DNA from: Channallabes apus | Lineage: Eukaryota; Chordata; Actinopteri; Siluriformes; Clariidae | Length of the DNA stretch: 64,000 nucleotides | NCBI GenBank assembly: GCA_030522415.1 | Contig: CM060109.1 | Location: 28,235,392 to 28,299,391 of the forward strand | Direction of reading: 5' to 3' | In this document: piece after piece, positions 12,155 to 22,477 of the stretch | Layout: each line of letters starts with the position of its first letter | Numbering within the stretch: the first letter of the stretch is position 1 | Notes under the pieces: model-generated | Databases searched by the model: none | What the model saw: only the letters and a program-made list of their open reading frames with translations | Told to the model about the DNA's origin: nothing | Position numbers and translations under genes: made by a program

Positions 12155-12676
12155 TGCCTCTTTTCCACTGCATAGAACGGCACGACACGGTTCAGTTCAA
12201 CTCACTTCGGTTCGGCGCAGTTTGGCTCGGTTTGCGCTTCCACTGCAGTGTAGTAACACTTTAGCGTGGGCGGGATTACTCACGCACGCGGCGCCGCTAC
12301 TGCCGTGACGTCATCGTAAATGGAGCATATCGACGGCATGGTGTTCTTCATTCTCGGCATGTGGATGTTTTTAACAGCGAGACGAAGGAGTTTGTTTCAG
12401 AAGAAGCGATCCTTCTCTGGCTATTCTAAATATATCAGTTCTGTTGTGTCTCGTGTCGCAAGTTCGGTGACGCAGTAATGAGGATTTTCTCCGGCTAATC
12501 GGTGACCAGCAGAGTTTACACGTCACGTTTTGGTAACGGTTCGGCGCGCTTGGAACCTCGGCCGAGGTGGTACTGAAAAAAGGACCAGGTACTATGTACT
12601 GGTTCCAGTGGATAACCCCCCAGAAGTGAGTAGAACTGAGCCGTGTCGTGTCGTACTATGCAGTGGAAAAGCGCCA
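12155..12676. mobile_element. MITE with about 40-bp imperfect terminal inverted repeats
   Basis: The left end (CTCTTTTCCACTGCATAGAA, followed by GGCACGACACGG and TTCAGTTC) is the inverse of the right end (GAACTGAGCCGTGTCG...ATGCAGTGGAAAAG). The ~520-bp interior is GC-richer than the flanks and has no transposase. The termini resemble fish PIF/Harbinger- or hAT-related MITEs. I could not define a target-site duplication, so the superfamily stays open. Confidence 0.65.
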
Positions 12677-12780
12677 AAAGTGTCTCAGTATCATAAAGGG
12701 TTCCATGCTGAAGCTAAGAATGTTTAGTTGAACCCCTTCAAAACAAGAGCCCTTCTCAATGTTTTGTCTGAAATTGTATA

Positions 12781-13892
12781 CAGTGGTGTGAAAAACTATT
12801 TGCCCCCCTCCTGATTTCTTATTCTTTTGCATGTTTGTCACACTTAAATGTTTCTGATCAAACACATTTAACTATTAGTCAAAGATAACACAAGTAAACA
12901 CAAAATGTAGTTTTTAAATGAGGGGTTTTATTATTTAGGGAGAAAAAAAAAATCCAAACCTACATGGCCCTATGTGAAAAAGTAATTGCCCCCTGAACCT
13001 AATAACTGGTTGGGCCACCGTTAGCAGCAATAACTGCAATCAAGCATTTGCGATAACTTGCAATGAGTCATTTACAGCACTCTGGAGGAATTTTGGCCCA
13101 CTCATCTTTGCAGAACTGTTGTAATTCAGCTTTTAGTGTTTTCTAGCATGAACCGCCTTTTTAAGGTCATGCCACAACATCTCAATAGGATTCAGGTCAG
13201 GACTTTGACTAGGCCACTCCAAAGTCTTCATTTTGTTTTTCTTCAGCCATTCAGAGGTGGATTTGCTGGTGTGTTTTGGGTCATTGTCCTGCTGCAGCAC
13301 CCAAGATTGCTTCAGCTTGAGTTGACGAACAGATGGCCGGACATTCTCCTTCAGGATTTTTTGGTTGACAGTAGAATTCATGGTTCCAACTATCACAGCA
13401 AGCCTTCCAGGTCCTGAAGCAGCAAAACAACCCCAGACCATCACACTACCACCACCATATTTTACTGTTGGTATGATGTTCTTTTTCTGAAATGCTGTGT
13501 TACTTTTACACCAGATGTAACGGGACACGCACCTTCCAAAAAGTTCAACTTTTGTCTTGTCGGTCCACACGGTATTTTCCCAAAAGTCTTGGAAATCATT
13601 GAGATGTTTTTTAGCAAAATTGAGACAAGCCTTAATGTTCTTAAGGTTTGTGCCTTGGAAATCTGCCATGCAGGCCGTTTTTGCCCAGTCTCTTTCTTAT
13701 GGTGGAGTCGTGAACACTGACCTTAATTGAGGCAAGTGAGGCCTGCAGTTCTTTAGATTTGTCCTGGGGTCTTTTGTGGCCTCTCGGATGAGTTGTCTCT
13801 GCGCTCTTGGGGTAATTTTGGTCGGCCGGCCACTCCTGGGAAGGTTCACCACTGAAATCAGGAAGGGGGCAAATAGTTTTTCACACCACTGT
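12781..13892 (-). mobile_element. Tc1 element A, internally deleted
   Basis: A Tc1/mariner transposon bounded by TA dinucleotides (12779-12780 and 13893-13894). Its terminal inverted repeat reads CAGTGGTGTGAAAAACTATT inward from both ends. The interior on the minus strand holds the C-terminal catalytic half of a transposase. The N-terminal DNA-binding half is missing: sequence jumps near 13852 from transposase to terminal repeat. It cannot be autonomous. Element B at 15443-16780 belongs to the same family. Confidence 0.9.
13133..13669 (-). pseudogene. Tc1 transposase, catalytic half
   Basis: The 178-aa open frame covers the DDE catalytic core of a Tc1 transposase. Visible are TDKTKVELFG (the first Asp region, normally TDE), GGGSVMVWGCF, QQDNDPKHTS (second Asp) and SPDLNPIEMLW (Glu). 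The spacing from the second Asp to the Glu is 34 residues, as in Tc1 (DD34E). The paired-like helix-turn-helix at the N-terminus is absent. The enzyme would normally cut and paste the element at TA sites; this copy lacks the DNA-binding domain. The frame is otherwise free of stops. Confidence 0.9.
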
Positions 13893-14289
13893 ATGTCCTT
13901 AATATAGAATTACTCCTTTTCCTCCCATTTAGCAAATCTGTTCGGATAGTATTGATCGTTTTGTTGGAACTGATGGCATTACAGGGCATTTGTTGTTAAT
14001 CTGGCACTCAGCACATATGGACCCAAAGTACTTGAAAGCTTGTAGGTGCTCTTTATAATGTCCCAATAGACCACAGAATCAAGATATTACTTCCTAATTT
14101 TTCCTGCTGGCTAAGCAGTTTAGGTCCGAATCTCAAAAACTTGAATGAGTAATCAATGCTTTCAGTGAGAAATAAAACAGAAGAGTGATAGGATAAAACA
14201 TGAAGATAAAACTGATATTGATTTAAAATCGACCATCACTCTGCAAACAAAACACCACAATAACAATACTGAACTAGTATGGTAGTATA
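13893..14289. other. Intergenic, nothing recognised
   Basis: About 400 bp of AT-rich sequence between Tc1 element A and a minus-strand SINE. No gene or repeat terminus seen. Confidence 0.5.
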
Positions 14290-14615
14290 CAGTACTCTCT
14301 CATAGTGTACTCACCGCTTATCCTGGAACCTATTCCAGGCAACTCAGGGAATAAAGCAGGATATACCCTGAACAAGGTGCCAGTCTAAGGCACAAACACA
14401 CACAAACAATGGGCAATTTTGTAGCAATGATTAGCCTAATCAGCATGTCTTCGGACAATGGAAGGAAAGACGAATACAGAGAAAACACCTACAAAGAACA
14501 GGGAGAACATGCAAATGCAGACCCAAAGGCAGGACTTGAACCCTCAGCCATGAAGGTACAGTACAAGGCTACGTACTTTGCTAAACACTACCCCATCATT
14601 CCACCTAGGATAGTG
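14290..14615 (-). mobile_element. SINE, minus strand, diverged
   Basis: Reverse complement of the SINE body seen at 3942-4292: complements of the 'ggataagcggt', 'aaagacatgctgattaggc' and 'ttgcatgttctcc' phrases occur in the expected order, ending at a decayed tRNA-like head near 14590-14615. Clearly older than the 3942 copy. Confidence 0.72.
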
Positions 14616-15442
14616 TAGTATTTTTACATTTTAGCACAGGAATACATACAGTACTGTATATACTATAGGAAAACAAACATTGTTAAGAAACCATGATTTC
14701 CAACAGTATATTTCAATGCACTTCCCGGAAACTTAAAGGCATTGTATTATTGGAAGAGAAAATTTAGGTCACGCTACAAATAACACTAGATAACTACATC
14801 AGTTTTGACTTTACTGCAGCTAGTTATACTCCTGGTTTGCTGCATTTCAAGTGTTACCCTGGTCACATAATGTGTGCTTCCATCACTAGCCTGAGATTTT
14901 TTGAGGTGTTTAAAGAAGGAACAAAGTCAAATTAGTCTCCAAGCTGCACACATTCTTAAACAAACCTTGTTAGACTAGTCTTATTTTGTATGAAGTGTGT
15001 AAGTGGCCTGTTTAATATCTACTCTTCCTCCATGACAAACAAATAATGCAATGTTCTGTTGCTCCACATTTGTCTGCTTTATTTTAGCTCAGGTTTTAGC
15101 TCAGTTGTCTTCTGACTCATCATATAGATGCTGTACTAATTAAAAAATTACTGGTGACTCTAAATGAACTTCTCCTCTGCAACATAGGTACATTTTGCAA
15201 ATACACTTGACAATACTGTTCTTGCAAGAACTATTCCAAAAAGGCTGGCGCTTCATGTCTTAAAATAACAACTGACTGTTGTTGTTGATATTAAGTAATT
15301 ACCTAATTTCATATTTTTAAACCCCCAGTATTGTTGTAGAAGGTAGTAAATTAATCTCTAAACAAAAACAAAGAAATTTGCAAGCAATCCCAAACTTATA
15401 CTAATACTGCAGTAGTGTATACAGTATATTTAATCATTTAAT
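14616..15442. other. Intergenic, nothing recognised
   Basis: AT-rich, with a poorly conserved character and no open frame worth noting. It ends abruptly at the truncated end of Tc1 element B. Confidence 0.5.
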
Positions 15443-15799
15443 GCGCCTTGGAAATCTGCCATGCAGGCCGTTTTTGCCCAGTCTCTTTCTTATGGTGGAG
15501 TCGTGAACACTGACCTTAATTGAGGCAAGTGAGGCCTGCAGTTCTTTAGATGTTGTCTTGGGGTCTTTTGTGGCCTCTCGGATGAGTTGTCTCTGCGCTC
15601 TTGGGGTAATTTTGGTCGGCCGGCCACTCCTGGGAAGGTTCACCACTGTTCCATGTTTTTGCCATTTGTGGATAATGGCTCTCACTGTGGTTCGCTGGAG
15701 TCCCAAAGCTTTAGAAATGGCTTTATAACCTTTACCAGACTGATAGATCTCAATTACTTTTGATCTCATTTGTTCCTGAATTTCTTTGGATCTTGGCAT
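15443..15799 (-). pseudogene. Tc1 transposase, N-terminal DNA-binding half
   Basis: Reading from MPRSKEIQEQMRSK (start at 15799) the frame shows a paired-like bipartite helix-turn-helix (YKAISKALGLQRTTVRAIIH, then a GRPTK linker and a second HTH in QRQLIREATKDP), which binds the terminal repeats in Tc1 elements. It is cut off at 15443 before the catalytic domain. The upstream open frame to 15859 runs into the hAT MITE and is not part of the gene. Confidence 0.88.
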
Positions 15800-15847
15800 G
15801 CTGTCTAGCTTTTGAGGTGCTTTTGGTCTACTTCTCTGTGTCAGGTA

Positions 15848-16441
15848 CAGTGGTGTCAAAAGTATTCACATTCATTACTTGAGTAGAAGTATAGATACTA
15901 GGGTTCAAAAATACTTCTTTAGAAGTTGAAGTATCAACCCAAGCTTTTTACTTAAGTAAAAGTTTAAAAGTACTGGTTTCAAAACTACTTAAAGTATAAA
16001 AGTAAAAGTACCGTGAGGGGCGACAAAAGCATTAAGGTCTCGCTTTCTGATCATACAACGGATGGCGGGATGGCGTTGTGCGCGTTCTGATCATGTGACC
16101 GGGGGGGGGGGGGGGTGGGGGGGGCGTTGTGCGCGTTCTGATTATGTGACGGGGGGGGGGGGGGGGCGTTGTGCGCGTTCTGATCATGTGACGGGGGGGG
16201 GACGCATTGTGCGCGTTCTTATCATGCGACCGGGGGGGTTGCGGCTTCTGATCATAAAAATAGAGTAACGAGGCTATTTTTAAAAAGTAAGGAGTAGAAA
16301 GTACAGATAATTGCTTAAAAATGTAAGGAGTAGAAGTAAAAAGTCGGCTGAAAAATAATTACTCCAGTAAAGTATAGATACCCAAAATTTCTACTTAAGT
16401 AAGGTAACGAAGTATTTGTACTTCGTTACTTGACACCTCTG
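15848..16441. mobile_element. Non-autonomous hAT element (594 bp), TSD GTCAGGTA
   Basis: The termini CAGTGGTGTCAAAAGTATTC and (complement of) TACTTCGTTACTTGACACCTCTG are inverted repeats of the CAGAGGTGT type found in Tol2-like hAT elements. An exact 8-bp duplication GTCAGGTA flanks it at 15840-15847 and 16442-16449, the hAT hallmark. The interior has no transposase. It carries a GC-rich minisatellite (16060-16245). A fragment of the same MITE family lies inside the BEL element at 33905-34051. Confidence 0.92.
16060..16245 (+). repeat. G-rich minisatellite inside the hAT MITE
   Basis: Four imperfect tandem units built on GCGTTGTGCGCGTTCTGATC followed by ATGTGAC and a run of G residues. The unit length varies with the G tract. 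Assembly errors in the long G runs are possible. Confidence 0.85.
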
Positions 16442-16777
16442 GTCAGGTAGCTCCTATTTAAGTGATTTCTTGATTGAAACAGGTGTGGCAGTAATCAGGC
16501 CTGGGGGTGACTACAGAAATTGAACTCAGGTGTGATAAACCACAGTTAAGTTATTTTTTAACAAGGGGGGCAATCACTTTTTCACACAGGGCCATGTAGA
16601 TTTGGAGTTTTTCTTCTCCCTTAATAACGTCAACCTTCATTTAAAAACTGCATTTTGTGTTCAATTATGTTATCTTTGACTAATAGTTAACGGTTTTTGA
16701 TGAGCAGAAACATTTAAGTGTGACAAACATGCAAAAGAATAAGAAATCAGTAAGGGGGCAAAAAGTTTTTCACACCA

Positions 16778-16780
<3 letters not shown>

Positions 16781-16845
<65 letters not shown>
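16781..16845. repeat. (TA)n microsatellite
   Basis: An uninterrupted TA tract starting at the TA target dinucleotide of Tc1 element B and ending at the 3' end of a DD36E transposase fragment. A similar tract lies at 19437-19490 at the outer end of the inverted sister copy. Confidence 0.95.
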
Positions 16846-16848
<3 letters not shown>

Positions 16849-17178
16849 TACATTTACATAAGCAAAATATATTTTTATGAAAACAACTTTCACACAATTA
16901 ATCAAGCCGGTCCTTAACAATAGGCCATCCATTTTCATCAACATCACAGTGGAGGCGGTGGGGATGGCGATCATCCACCTACATGTAGAGAAGAATTCCT
17001 CAATTGGGTTGAGAAAAGGGGAATATGGTGGAAGATAAAGGGTCATGAAGTGATGAGGATGTGTTTGTAACCATTCCTGAACCAGCTGTGCATGGTAGAA
17101 GCTGACATTGTCCCACACAACATTGATTGAAAGCTCTTGCAGCAATGTGTAAGTTACGTACAAATGACCAGACAACAA
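16846..17178 (-). pseudogene. DD36E transposase fragment (C-terminal half)
   Basis: The minus-strand frame contains VVWDNVSFYHAQLVQEW, then LYLPPYSPFLNPIEEFFSTC: the second Asp and the Glu of an IS630/Tc1/mariner-type catalytic core. I count 36 residues between them (DD36E). It is 5'-truncated, with no first Asp and no helix-turn-helix, and its 3' end abuts the (TA)n tract. Homologous to the longer + strand copy ending at 19352. DD36E elements called Incomer are known in animals; membership is an inference from spacing only. Confidence 0.75.
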
Positions 17179-17278
17179 TCAGTCAAGTTGAAAATCCATG
17201 GACATAATGAATGATTTATTGAATATATAGTAAAATCAGTTCAATTAAACGACAGACAAATGTATTAAACTGAACAAT

Positions 17279-17893
17279 AAGGCTACGTTTACACTGCCAG
17301 GTCTCGATGCTTAATTCCGATTTGCTGCCTATATCAGATTTTTTTGACCGTCTGTTTACACGTTCCTTTAACTATGACTCATATCCGATTCACGTGTTTA
17401 CACTTGCCATACCATCTGAAACATCGCGCATACTTAAAGGGAGGTTCTTGCGCTACAACCTAGCCAAGAAAGAAGAAGGTGAAATATGCTTAACGCTATT
17501 TCTGCTATATATGCAAAGTTCGCGCACCATGGTTTTAAAACGGAGGAGGAGGAAAAAACGCCATAATTGCAGCCTGCACATATGCTTCATTCATCAAATA
17601 CTCATCTAATGTTATTTAGCCCAAATAAGCATTAACACAAGGCGTGTGTGTGTTGGAGGGGGGGGGGGGGGGCGTTGTTCTTTTCCTCTTACATGTCACG
17701 TGCGATGTTGTAATTCAACACGCGCTTCCACCGGAGAATAATATTACGTCATTAAACCGCGAAGAAGTCGCAGTTTTAATGACGTACAGAACACAACGCC
17801 TCAGGAAATCCGATCTGTCTGTTTACACGGCAATCACATCAGCACATATCTGATTTATATCCGATTTATTTCCACATATGAAGGAGGCCTAAG
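17279..17893. mobile_element. Candidate hAT-like MITE
   Basis: Begins AAGGCTACGTTTACACTGCC and ends with TTTCCACATATGAAGGAGGC followed by CTAAG. It has several inverted 'atccgattt/aaatcggat' and 'tgtttacac' phrases common in fish hAT MITEs. It has no coding capacity and contains a G run at 17659-17671. The terminal inverted repeats are poorly matched and no target-site duplication could be defined, so the limits are approximate. Confidence 0.4.
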
Positions 17894-18039
17894 AGATACA
17901 AATCAAAAATGTGATAGTGATAACATTATGAAAGACAGTTACTGTGAACGAAACATTTATTTAGATGAAACACTTATTTTGTGTAGTGAAAAGGATATTT
18001 TGTGATTAAGTGTATTGTACTAACACAATTGAAAATATG

Positions 18040-19352
18040 CTGAAATGTTTGAAATGTTTGATGATCTGTCGTGATATAAGTACTAAGAGTTTTGAAAATG
18101 TACCAATTGCTTGTGAGAACTGCGCCAAACCAATAAAAAAAAAAAACAGAGGCTTTACCATTGCTGAGGCTGCCAGGTTGGTACAGCCTAATTTACAAAG
18201 GTCAACTGTGAGTTCTATCATCAGAACTTTTCGCCAAGAAAACCGGTAAGTCTGCAATAGCAACTTCACTTCTAAAATATAGTACCCTATTGTATAGATG
18301 AACAACATGTAATTGTCAGTTTACAGTAATGTAATTTGTAATACTACAATATTGACAGTATATGGTTGTCCTCAGAATTAACAGGAGACAACCTGGTGGT
18401 GGTCGCCCACGTGTTTTGACTGACCAGCAGGAGTTGGCTGTGGTGGAAATGGTCAGGGCAAGGAATGACATACGGCTGTCTGAAATCAAACAGGCTATTG
18501 AGAACAGCAATGACACCTTTGCCAATGTGCCATCAATTAGCCTTCCAACGATTGCCTGGCTTTTGAAGAATCACCAGGTTTCCATGAAACAAATTTACCT
18601 TTTGAGAGGAACAATGTCCGGGTGAAACAACTGCGTTCAGAATATATTCAGGTACAACACTAAACTGGCATGCAATTACTGTAACAGTATTGACAACTAT
18701 TAGTTGTAAAAAAAACCTAAACAAATTATCATTTTAGAGGGTGATGGAGCTGGACGCTGCTGTGAATCATCACAAGTATATTTTTGTTGATGAGGTCACG
18801 GTTTCAATCAGGCAAAAACTAGACGCAGAGGACGTAACCTTATTGGACAAAGGGCAACCATCCAAGTCCCTGGACAATGTGGGGGGAAACATCTCAATGT
18901 GTGCAGCTATATCTGAAGATGGTGTGGTAGGCTGTAGACCAGTTCTAGGGTCATACAAGACTGAACACCTGATAGTTTTTTTTAATGAACTGGAGCAGGC
19001 CTGTCAGGGAGAAGACATCATCGATGTTGTTGTGTGGGATAATGTCAGCTTCCACCATGCACAGCTCGTTCAGGAGTGGTTTCAAACACATCCTCGCTTC
19101 ATGACCCTCTATCTTCCACCAAATTCTCCTTTCCTCAACCCAACTGAGGAATTCTTCTCTACATGCAGGTGGAAGGTGTATGATCGCCATCCCCATGACT
19201 CGCATGTCTCCCTTCTTCAAGCCATGTGTGAAGCTTGTGGTGATATAACTGCTGAGCATGCCAGATTTTTCCCACAGCGCCTGAACAACGAAGACATCCA
19301 CTGTGATGTTAATGAAAATTTATGGCCCAATGTTAATGACCGGCTTGATTAA
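18040..19352 (+). pseudogene. Intron-containing IS630/Tc1/mariner-type transposase (DD35E here)
   Basis: Three exons are readable. Exon 1 (to 18245) has a helix-turn-helix, GFTIAEAARLVQPNLQ through STVSSIIRTFRQENR, and ends at GT 18246. Exon 2 (18376-18651) follows CCTCAG and continues in frame with INRRQPGGGRPRVLTDQQE. Exon 3 (18738-19352) follows TTTTAG and reads RVMELDAAVNHHKYIFVDE (first Asp), VVVWDNVSFHHAQL (second Asp) and LPPNSPFLNPTEEFF (Glu), ending in LWPNVNDRLD. The spacing is 35 residues, one codon shorter than the 17178 fragment. A frameshift in exon 2 near 18600 separates KQIYL from NNVRVKQLRSEYIQ in the other frame, so the copy is dead as it stands. The start of exon 1 is uncertain. 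Confidence 0.78.
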
Positions 19353-19433
19353 TTGTGTGAAAGTGATAAAAATAAATTAAATAAAAATATATTTTGCTTA
19401 TGTAAATGACTTGTTTTTTTTATATATACACAC

Positions 19434-19436
<3 letters not shown>

Positions 19437-19490
<54 letters not shown>
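19437..19490. repeat. (TA)n microsatellite
   Basis: A TA tract just outside the 3' end of the DD35E transposase copy, mirroring 16781-16845. Confidence 0.95.
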
Positions 19491-19495
<5 letters not shown>

Positions 19496-19624
19496 GGTCC
19501 TTCTAAAAAAATTTGCATATTGTGATAAAGTTCATTATTTTCTGTAATGTACTGATAAACATTAGACTTTCATATATTTTAGATTCATTACACACAAACT
19601 GAAGTAGTTCAAGCCTTTTATTGT
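19496..19624. mobile_element. Tc1/mariner terminal fragment
   Basis: AGGTCCTTCTAAAAAAATTTGCATATTGTGATAAAGTTCA-type sequence (given in part) is a familiar fish Tc1/mariner terminal repeat. Only one end is present; it is cut off where Gypsy-2 coding sequence begins at about 19625. Confidence 0.6.
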
Positions 19625-21319
19625 TTTAGGTAGACGATGACCCAGCGGTTGAGCATGTCCCTGAAGACGTCATTAATGAAGGCCTGAAACACAGACGGAC
19701 TATTGACCAGTCCGAAGGGCATAACGAGGTACTCGTAATGACCAGTGGTGGCTGAAAAGCCCGTTTTACATTCGTCTCCCTCCTTCATGCGAATGAGATT
19801 GTAGGCACTGGGTAGATTCAGCTTGGTGAAGAACTTGGCAGTGCACAGTTGTTCTAGGGCAGCAGGAACAATTGGGAGTGGGTAGTGAAACTTGATGGTC
19901 ATCTCGTTAAGTCCTCGGTAGTCGATGCAAGGACGGAGGCCGCCATCTTTTTTCTTTACAAAGAAGAAGCCAGCCGAGGTGGGAGAAGTGGATGGGCGAA
20001 TAAAGCCTTTTCTCAGTTCCTCCTCAATGTAGACCTTCATGGCGGCAGACTCATGGTTGGGAAAGGGGAAATACACGACCCTTGGAAGGATGAGAGCCTG
20101 GCAGCAGGTCAATGGCACAGTCGGTGGAGCGATGAGGAGGCAGTTGTGATGCTTTGGTCTTGCTGAAGGCCTCAGCGAGGTCCAGATATACACTGGGTAA
20201 TTTAGCAGAGTCGGGTGATGTGAGGCTGGTCCCATCACCCTCTGTTTTGGGTGGAATGTGATTGAGGCATCTTTCCTGGCAGAATTCTGACCATCGTTGG
20301 ATCTGTCTCTCAGTCCAAGAGATTACCGGGTTATGTTTCTCCTGCCAATGGAAACCCAAGATGATCTGGGTTTGAAATGTTGACAGGACGAACAGATGAG
20401 TGGTTTCTGTGTGGAGAGCCCCGGAGCATGGAGTGAGATCATCGGTGGTGTGTTGGATCTGCCCAGAGCCCAGCGGGCGCCCATCTACTGCTGCCACTGC
20501 CAAGTGAGACACACACAGTACAAGGGGGATGCCATGAGTTGTGGCAAAGTCATGGTCAATGAAATTTCCGGCGGCACCGTAATCAACAAGAGCTGTGGTA
20601 AGAACAATCTTACTCTTGAACTTTAGTGTTACTGGAATTTCCATAAGAGTAGGTGTATGAGAATTAGAACTCACCCCAGCAGATTTGCGAGGAGGGCGTG
20701 TGGGGCAGGATGACCTCATGTGCCCGGGCAGACAACAATAGACACAGAGGTTCTTTTGAATTCGCTGTTCCCTCTCCTCCGAACTGATGTGGGTGACTCC
20801 CAGCTGCATGGGATCGCTCTCCAGTTGGGGTGGACTGGTCGAGACAGGGAAGGTGGTTGTTCGCTGTGGGCGGCGTGCTTGAATGAGGTTATCGATGAGA
20901 ATGGCCAGAACAATAAATTGTGCCAGGGGTTTTCCCTCATCCCGGCAGGCGAGCTCCGACTGCAGCTCAGCACTGAGTCCCCTGCGAAACAGGAGTTTGA
21001 GAGGATCGTCCGGCCAGCCGGTCTGTGCAGCAAGCGTGCGGAAGGTTAGTGCATAGTCAGCTGCGGAGTCCTTGCCCTGTCGCAGCTGAAGTAGTTGCTC
21101 CCCAACCTCCTTGCCGTCCGCTGGGTGGTTGAAGACCTCTCTGAAGTTTTGTAAGAAGGAAACAGAACACGATCCTCACTCCACACAGCCGTGGCCCAAT
21201 CAAGTGCTCTACCGGACAATAACGAGCAAACAAAAGCTATGCGGCTACTGTCAGTAGGGTACAAAGTAGGTTGTTGATTAACAAACATAGAGCATTGTAA
21301 TAAAAAGCCCTTAAACTTG
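19625..21319 (-). pseudogene. Gypsy-2 remnant: gag end, protease, RT start
   Basis: Ty3/Gypsy retrotransposon polyprotein on the minus strand, with several frameshifts. In order from 21319: gag core ([24 protein letters not shown]), a CX2CX4HX4C zinc knuckle (CVYCCLPGHMRSSC), a retropepsin region reading ALVDYGAAGNFID, and the RT start (PLSQPE... then [20 protein letters not shown] and [20 protein letters not shown]). The protease has DYG where DSG or DTG is expected. The RT ends at 19625, before the YxDD motif. Gag and protease lie in one frame in this family, unlike Gypsy-1. The gag is interrupted at 21319/39588 by the BEL element. Confidence 0.9.
21315..21319. repeat. Left TSD of the BEL element (ACTTG)
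   Basis: ACTTG here and at 39583-39587 flank the BEL/Pao element exactly. Removing the element restores a continuous Gypsy-2 gag frame (Lys-Phe-Lys-Gly). Confidence 0.95.
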
Positions 21320-21908
21320 TGTAAGAGCCATATCACATTTGTTATGTAAGATGGATCTGCAGAATGTGTTGTTGTGTTTATTTTATTTTATCTGCTTTAT
21401 TTTATTCATTCTACCTTATTCTATTCATTAGTTAAGAATTAAGCATTAAGTTTGTTACATAAGCCATAAGCTTTAAATTTGTTAGTTATGCATCCATTTA
21501 GACAACCATAAGCTGGTCTGTGATGTCATTCCACTATGACATGTATTTGTATGACTATCACATGATAGAAAATTCATTTTAGATGCGGAAGGCTACGGAA
21601 ACACAAGCTTTTGAACGTGAGCTACCCGTAAGCAGATATATACAACGAAAGTGTTGTTAGATGCGTGAGCTGAATGCAGTGAGATAGATATAACATAGGT
21701 TGTTGTTAAAGTCAGAAATGTACAAGATACAGCAACAGGTGTTGTAACCACAGTGGATTTACTCAAGACAACTGTATGAAGTGTTGAATCTTTGATGCTG
21801 AAAATAAAATACCAAGACAAAGAAATCATCGGACTTCCATTCTTGTGAGTAAATGATCCAACCAAAGCTACGCTTCAAAACTAGTGAAATGACATGACCG
21901 CCTCTACA
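21320..21908 (+). repeat. 5' LTR of the BEL element
   Basis: 589 bp, starting TGTAAGAGCC and ending TCTACA; pairs with 38997-39582. The two LTRs differ by scattered substitutions and small indels (for example TAGACAACCATAAGC versus TTGACAATCGTAAGT near the middle), so the insertion is not recent. Confidence 0.93.
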
Positions 21909-21996
21909 TTAAAGTCAAAAGCTTTCGCTGTTTGAACGAAAACAAGTGAACGCTGAAAGGGAAAGTAAAAAAGACAAGCGTGCCTTGAACTTCACC

Positions 21997-22217
21997 ATGC
22001 CGAACAACGAGGACGACGCTCCCAGCACTTCGCTGGAGACCCTAAAGGCGCTCATCGAGGCGAACAGACACGAGGATAACAGAAAGAACCTCGACGAGGC
22101 GCTGGAAGCAAGAAAAGGCAAGCTAAATCAACTGAATGCAATGTCTGTTGAATTAGAGGCGCTTATGAACGATGCACATAACTTAGGCATCGTTGAAACT
22201 GAGTACAGACCCGAATA
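21997..22217 (+). pseudogene. BEL gag, N-terminal part
   Basis: Open frame from ATG 21997 (MPNNEDDAPSTSLETLKALI) running through a charged helical region (EDNRKNLDEALEARK, ELEALMNDAHNLG) to TEYRPEY, where L2-A interrupts it. Reading resumes at 32357 with GKLREDFMRS in the same frame once one copy of the GAATA duplication is ignored. It would be the N-terminal coiled-coil part of the BEL Gag structural protein. An upstream in-frame start at 21946 is possible. Confidence 0.75.
22213..22217. repeat. Left TSD of the L2 pair (GAATA)
   Basis: GAATA occurs here and at 32352-32356, flanking the L2-A/L2-B compound insertion. Confidence 0.85.
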
Positions 22218-22477
22218 TTGACGACTTCCTGTTGGTGACGTAGCTTCCTGTTTTCGTATCGTTGCCGCGAAAGTTTCGCGTTTGTATCAGCGTTTAAATT
22301 ACATCGCTTTATACAATTACAATATTAATAGCAACTAGCTTTTACATCTCCATACTATTCGGCTTCGCCTTTTTTCTGCAATTTTTGGAGAACGCGCGAG
22401 TTTCCTCGTCTAAGAACAACAAACGGAATTCATCTCCAACCAACTAAAACTCCGACACAGAGGTACTGTATGTTATC

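Larger units (their letters stand above)
15443..16780 (-). mobile_element. Tc1 element B, truncated, carrying a hAT insertion
   Basis: Same Tc1 family as element A. The 5' terminal repeat ends at 16780 (CACACCACTG) next to TA, and the sequence runs on the minus strand through the 5' UTR and the N-terminal half of the transposase. It stops at 15443, at the position equivalent to about 13648 of element A. A 594-bp hAT MITE (15848-16441) sits between the 5' UTR and the coding start. Elements A and B carry complementary halves of the transposase. Confidence 0.88.

Noticed and set aside
17307..17853. Short + strand genes at 17307-17609 and 17644-17853
   Set aside because: They lie within a probable MITE and span a poly-G run; there is no protein similarity that I can see.
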